In this document: positions 59,787 through 64,000 of the stretch, in pieces
Layout of the letters: every line of letters begins with the position of its first letter
Position numbering within the stretch: position 1 is the stretch's first letter
Assembly (NCBI GenBank): GCA_012295275.1
Contig: CM022665.1
Location: forward strand, 30,622,957 to 30,686,956
DNA length: 64,000 nt
Source of the DNA: Chrysomallon squamiferum
Lineage: Eukaryota > Mollusca > Gastropoda > Neomphalida > Peltospiridae
Reading direction: 5' to 3'
Program-made: the position numbers and the translations under genes
The notes under the pieces: model-generated
The model's database searches: none
The model's input: only the letters and a program-made list of their open reading frames with translations
What the model was told of the DNA's origin: nothing

Positions 59787-62700
59787 CATACAGGTTACAC
59801 ACTGACTGTTGCAGAATGATAGAGTTGTCTACACATATTTGCTTGGAACTCTCCCTTTGGATAAGCGAATCATGTGCACATCGTCATGGCCACATTACAC
59901 ATGCCGCTTTAGCAACACAATACCATGCAGACACCAGCAGAAGAAATGTGTCTTCCATCTTGTGGAGCCAGCCCATGGGCCACGTCTGACCCTGCACAAT
60001 GTACAATCACTTGATTAACAAAAAAAAAAAAAAAAAAAAAAACAACCAGTCAACAATCTAGTATGAATGTCATGTGCCATGTTGTGTTGAAATGCACTGC
60101 ACTAGGTAGTATTCACGTTCTTGTAACTGGCATGATGTATTTTGTTATTTCTTCTGTTACACAAATCCCAGTTTTGTAAGCTGTGTTATCTCTGGTTTCT
60201 ATAAATGTTCCTGTATGTTGTGCATTTATTAAAAGATGGGTGGATCACACTGTATATTCCTGTTTGTATGATTGCCATTTCTTCTGTTGTAAGAAATGTG
60301 TAATGTCTTCTGATCCCATGCTTTGTTTTTAAGGTAAGAGTTTGTTGTCTTCCATGTTAAATCCATGAAATGTTTGTGATGAACTACTTGTTCACTGATG
60401 GTTCCTTTTATTGGAAGAACTCCACATCAAAGATATCATGCAACACTATTTTCATTTTATATTTCATATGTATACATTGCATGAATGGAACTGAGCTTAA
60501 CTTTACTGAAGTAAGAGTATTATATACAAACCATATACCCAGTGACAAATATATGTGAAGAAAAATAAATTTTGCATGCATACCCATTACCCTGTGGCCT
60601 TGAGATTTTTTTTTTTTAATTTTAATTTCTCTGCAGCTATGAAGATTGTAAAAAGCATAAAATAAATGCGAAAAAGCTGTTAACAATCATAATGAGAATA
60701 AATGTATGAATGAATGCATAGCTGCTTAATATACTATTCAAAGTGTGTAATAATTACTACCTTCTGATCCCATTAAACTGACTTGCTGTATTTCAAAAAG
60801 TTTTTTTTTTTTTTTTTTTTTTAGGAACACAGGTGTATGCATAGTAATTGCTGTAACTAATTACCTAGTCAATAAATAAGCTAGTAACATTGAAAAAATG
60901 GAGTACAAATACAGTACAAGCAAAACTAGTATTTATCACATTAAAAGGGATTTGTATTTTTATAATAAAATAACATAACTCAATGAATTGTTTAAAAAAA
61001 AAAAGGAAATAAAATAAATGACAACAGTAACCCCCAAGTTCATGAATACAAATTTTCCTTTAAAGTGACTGGTCTTGTTGCATGCATTTCATTATTAGTA
61101 ATTCAATATATGAAGATTCATTTGCTTTTATTATTTTGTGGTGACAAAAAAAAAAAAAAAAAAAAAAAAATTGAAATATGCCTAAAAGGTTGTGTCAAAA
61201 CTTCCATGATTTGCAAGAAAGGAGGATAATTATAATGGATTAATGAAAAACTACGTATGTAAATACATTTTTTTGCAGATAAAATATGTGTGTGTTTAAA
61301 ATGTTCACAACATACATGTGATTGGTAAATTCATGGTTCACTGCAGAATGTGTTGAGTGTTTTTATGCTGGATTTTGTTTTGTGTGTGACAAATTAAATG
61401 TCAATTTTCTCACAACTTTATAAATTTAATTTTATAATATTCAAAATTTTAATGGCAGTTTTAAAATATTAAGTTTATAAGCATTTACTTTTAAGTATTA
61501 AATATATTCAGTACCAAGCTGAAAAATTAAACCAATTTAATAATGAAAATTTAACTTGAATGCAAGAAAATTTAAGCTTTTATAAATATTTTAATGATTA
61601 AAATAATTAAATTTCAATGGCTGAAAAATACAAAAAGAAAATGCATATTATAAATATCTTACCTAGGCTTGTATTTGTATAGTCTCTGCTTTCTGAATCA
61701 TTTCTTACAACATTCAGTCTTGTTGGCTACAAATAAACAAATAATTACATCTATGCTAAAATATGATTCTAGTGTTACTTCTAGTTTATCCAACACACAA
61801 CATAAAACTGAAGGCCAATAATCATCTCTGCAGTGTGCTCTAAGTGTTAATTGCAGTGTGAATTAAATGAATACTAGCTTAATACACACTGAGTTGAAGG
61901 TTCAATCATTATCAGCTACTTCCCATTCTATGTAATGATTAGCATGTTACTTATCAATAGCTATGATATGTAGATATAAAAGAAACATTGCTACTAATCA
62001 ATCAATACCAACTTGTAACTTAATATGAAAATGTCTTAAAGTAGTATTATTTTATCTACAAACCTTAGCATATTCAATTTTCAATGTGCAGCATCCAGAA
62101 TAGATGTCTGCTCCATTTAAAGACTGCTTGGCTCTTTTTGCTGATTCAATACTATCAAATCTTTGAAGTTTTAAGGATAATCACAAGTTTTACATCAAAT
62201 TTTAATCTTAAAAACTGAAAGCCACACTTTAACAGATATTATAAACCACAAAGAGAATTGCATACAAATTTCAGAAAGGATAATGCTTTTTATAAAACAG
62301 TTTTACTTAGAAACACAAGGCCTGACATCAGTGCTCTAGTATACCTATTTGTAAATTATTTCCACTACAATTTTGTAATTAACAGAATTCATTGTTTAAA
62401 ATGTACTAGTTTTCAATAGGTTTCTTTTTAAATACTTATCTTAATGTGAACAAAAATTAAAAAATTAAAATGTTTCAATAAAATTATATTTGTGTTCAAC
62501 TTAGTTTCATCACATATAATCAACTGATTAATAATTCAGAGTTAACTAATTTCAGTGAATTAATAGTATAATTTAAAATCCATCTACAATGGGCTACAAG
62601 GATACTCGACCATAGCCTGGACACCATTCTTTTTGAAGATGACAATACGCAAAACCTGACCATATGCCACTGTAATTGTGTGCATGACATCCTAAAAAGT

Positions 62701-64000
62701 TAAAATAATGAAATATTAATACCAAAATAATACTGAATTCATATTCTGTTTCAGTAATCATGTCATTTTAGAAGTGAGCAAAATGAAACAAAATTTAAAC
62801 ATCTGAAATAAAAACAATGTATAAAGAACAATGAACTTACGACTGTGATAGGGTACTGTGGATTCAGGATTGTGAACAAAAGAATATGATTTGCAGGTCT
62901 TGTATCTTCAGGATCTCTGGTAAAAAAAAAAAAAAATGAAAGTTTAAAAATAATAATTTGAACATTTCAGTAAAGTATCAAATGCAGGAAAATTTATTTA
63001 AACAAAATTACACATCAGTGTTATTTATCATCTGCAGTTTTTTTTCTCTTTTTTTTTAAAAATTATTGTTCATGCATTGTACTTGTTGATCTGCATATTA
63101 TTTTTATTTTGAAAATAATACTTTATCAGGTTATGAAAACTGAAAAATCATTTGCTGACAAAAAAAACACACACTAAATTGCCCAGTGTTAAACAACAAA
63201 TTCTTGTATGCATTACAAGTTATTTTGTTTGTGTTTTTTTTTTTTTTAAGCTGAAATAAAAAAGTTATACCCGGGTCTCTGTATCTTTTGACTTGTAGAA
63301 TAATTAAAAAATGCTGGCTGGCCTGCAACATATATTGAATCGGTCTGTGAAAGAAAAAAATGAAAAAAATGAAAAGAGTAAAATAAATGAATGCATCATA
63401 AAGTGTTTAATTATACTTAAAAGGTAAATGGTATTTGAAATCAAAAACACTATCATGTCTGTACTACAACACTGAAGAAAACATGAAAACCACAGGTGAT
63501 TTATTTTAATTTTAAAAAAGCATTTCTGTATTTCATTTTACAGTACAAGTAAAAATGATAAATCCACAATAAAAATTAATATATTCTTTACTGTGTTAAA
63601 AAACAGCACAAGTTATTATTCTGAATTTATGGGATGGGGGATTTTTAATTACTTTAAGAAACTCTCAATGTTACTGAAACAAAATATGATTTTCAAAGAA
63701 ATCAGTAAAAACTTACCTGGCAGTAATTCACACAATTCCTTGCACCACTAATATCCTGTTAATAAAAATATTGTTACAAAATATTTTAAAAATCATAAAG
63801 CCTGAAATTTCATTTAACAAAAATATAATTTACTGTCACAATATAACAAAAATTATTTAATTATTTAACAAACAATTAAGCAGTTGAAAAGGCACCATTA
63901 TTTTAAACTACCAGTCCAATAGTCACTTTCACCAAAATTTCTGTACATTTTTCAAAATTATAACTTTACCTCAAATTCAATAAGTGCTTGGCGTTTTCTG
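53254..64000 (-). CDS. HNRNPL: Heterogeneous nuclear ribonucleoprotein L, 3' part (5' end outside window)
   Basis: Seventeen exons in transcript order: 64000-63970 (partial), 63755-63717, 63344-63271, 62916-62841, 62691-62606, 62160-62064, 61726-61663, 57940-57866, 56977-56835, 56630-56589, 56200-56039, 55781-55660, 55307-55177, 54823-54750, 53854-53797, 53687-53592, 53312-53254. They give 475 residues and a TAA. RRM1 enters as QALIEFE and continues VAGQPAFFNYSTSQKI. RRM2 has HILLFTILNPQYPIT and NGADIYSGCCTLKIEYAK. A Gly/Tyr-rich linker follows. RRM3 has VVMVYGLNMEKMNCERLF, and RRM4 runs VLHYFNAPPNLTDEE to the end KNPYILKLCFSS. This order is diagnostic of hnRNP L/LL, nuclear regulators of splicing that bind CA-rich RNA. 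Two introns (54824-55176 and 62161-62605) have U12-type sites. Reading past the donor after exon 53592 would give a short alternative end. Confidence 0.95.
54026..54702 (-). mobile_element. Non-autonomous Tigger/pogo element, copy 2
   Basis: A complete element of about 677 bases with inverted ends CAGTGGTACCTTGACTTACA and, from the other side, CAATGGTACCTTGACTTACA. TA lies immediately outside both ends, as expected for Tc1/mariner-pogo insertions. Reverse-complemented, it carries the same broken pogo helix-turn-helix N-terminus as copy 1 (AEKKKQMM, LAKQYES, PAKGF), so the internal deletion is shared. It sits in the hnRNP L intron between exons 54750-54823 and 53797-53854, in the opposite orientation to copy 1 and in transcript sense. 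Confidence 0.92.
54824..55176 (-). other. U12-type AT-AC intron in hnRNP L
   Basis: In transcript sense the upstream exon ends CTCAAAAAAACA, followed by ATATCCTTTT, an exact match to the minor-class 5' site. The 3' side reads TCCTTAATGATGTCCAC and then GAATCCAG. That gives a TCCTTAAY branch motif about 10 bases before an AC end. Joining here restores AAQKNRIQAP, the family sequence at this point. No GT donor is available at the exon end. Confidence 0.9.
59167..59406. repeat. Compound (TA)n/(CA)n microsatellite in an hnRNP L intron
   Basis: About 240 bases of alternating TA, CA and TACA runs in the largest hnRNP L intron (57941-61662). The hnRNP L transcript strand reads UA/UG here, not CA. 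Confidence 0.95.
59742..59784. repeat. Poly-A tract (poly-U in the hnRNP L transcript)
   Basis: About 43 uninterrupted A on the + strand. A second run of about 21 A follows near 60021. Confidence 0.95.
59924..60460 (-). other. Candidate alternative exon and ACA-rich flank in the hnRNP L intron
   Basis: The interval is less AT-rich than its surroundings. In transcript sense a run of ~21 U is followed, after a short spacer, by an acceptor ending GTGCAG at 59992. The next 68 bases (59991-59924) end in CATG before GTATTG. Inclusion would shift the reading frame relative to exon 57866-57940. Upstream in the transcript, about 60450-60060 is rich in ACA/CA motifs, the type hnRNP L binds. Vertebrate HNRNPL is known to autoregulate through a poison exon with CA-rich clusters; homology here is only inferred. 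A retroposed fragment is the main alternative. Confidence 0.3.
62161..62605 (-). other. U12-type GT-AG intron in hnRNP L
   Basis: In transcript sense the donor is GTATCCTTG after GGTCGA. The 3' side reads TTATCCTTAAAACTTCAAAG with no polypyrimidine tract, placing a TCCTTAA branch motif about a dozen bases from the AG. Joining gives GVQAMVEFDSIES, matching hnRNP L RRM2. Confidence 0.85.

Overview
This window is from an animal nuclear genome. It is strongly AT-rich, has intron-rich genes with GT-AG splice sites, many microsatellites, and DNA transposon remnants. Protein content suggests a lophotrochozoan, probably a mollusc; that placement is an inference and not secure. Gene models below were built by hand by joining open exons at splice sites and checking that the reading phases agree.

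Layout. (1) 278-9383, + strand: the 3' part of a large extracellular protein built from fibronectin-III-like modules, with one galactose-binding-like domain. Its 5' end lies outside the window. (2) 10932-16391, - strand: a complete five-exon LYPLAL1 (acyl-protein thioesterase-like serine hydrolase). A decayed MULE-type transposase sits in its first intron. (3) 17683-36617, + strand: a complete TTLL5-type tubulin polyglutamylase of about 31 coding exons, head-to-head with LYPLAL1 across about 1.3 kb. (4) 36.6-43.4 kb: intergenic, with simple repeats, a 50-bp perfect palindrome and a 53-bp exact direct repeat. (5) 45547-50960, + strand: a Stum/SPEC3-family membrane protein with a very long disordered N-terminus. 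(6) 53254-64000, - strand: hnRNP L, 3' part, with RRM1 entering from the right edge through RRM4 and the stop. It is convergent with the Stum gene.

The genes look like ordinary unlinked functions: a lipid or thioester hydrolase, a microtubule modifier, a mechanosensory-type membrane protein and a splicing regulator. There is no operon logic.

The most interesting signals are two minor-spliceosome (U12) introns in hnRNP L, one of them AT-AC; a possible frame-shifting alternative exon in the largest hnRNP L intron; repeated tandem amplification at 5' splice junctions in the first gene; two oppositely oriented non-autonomous Tigger/pogo elements 5 kb apart; and an intron-bearing MULE relic.
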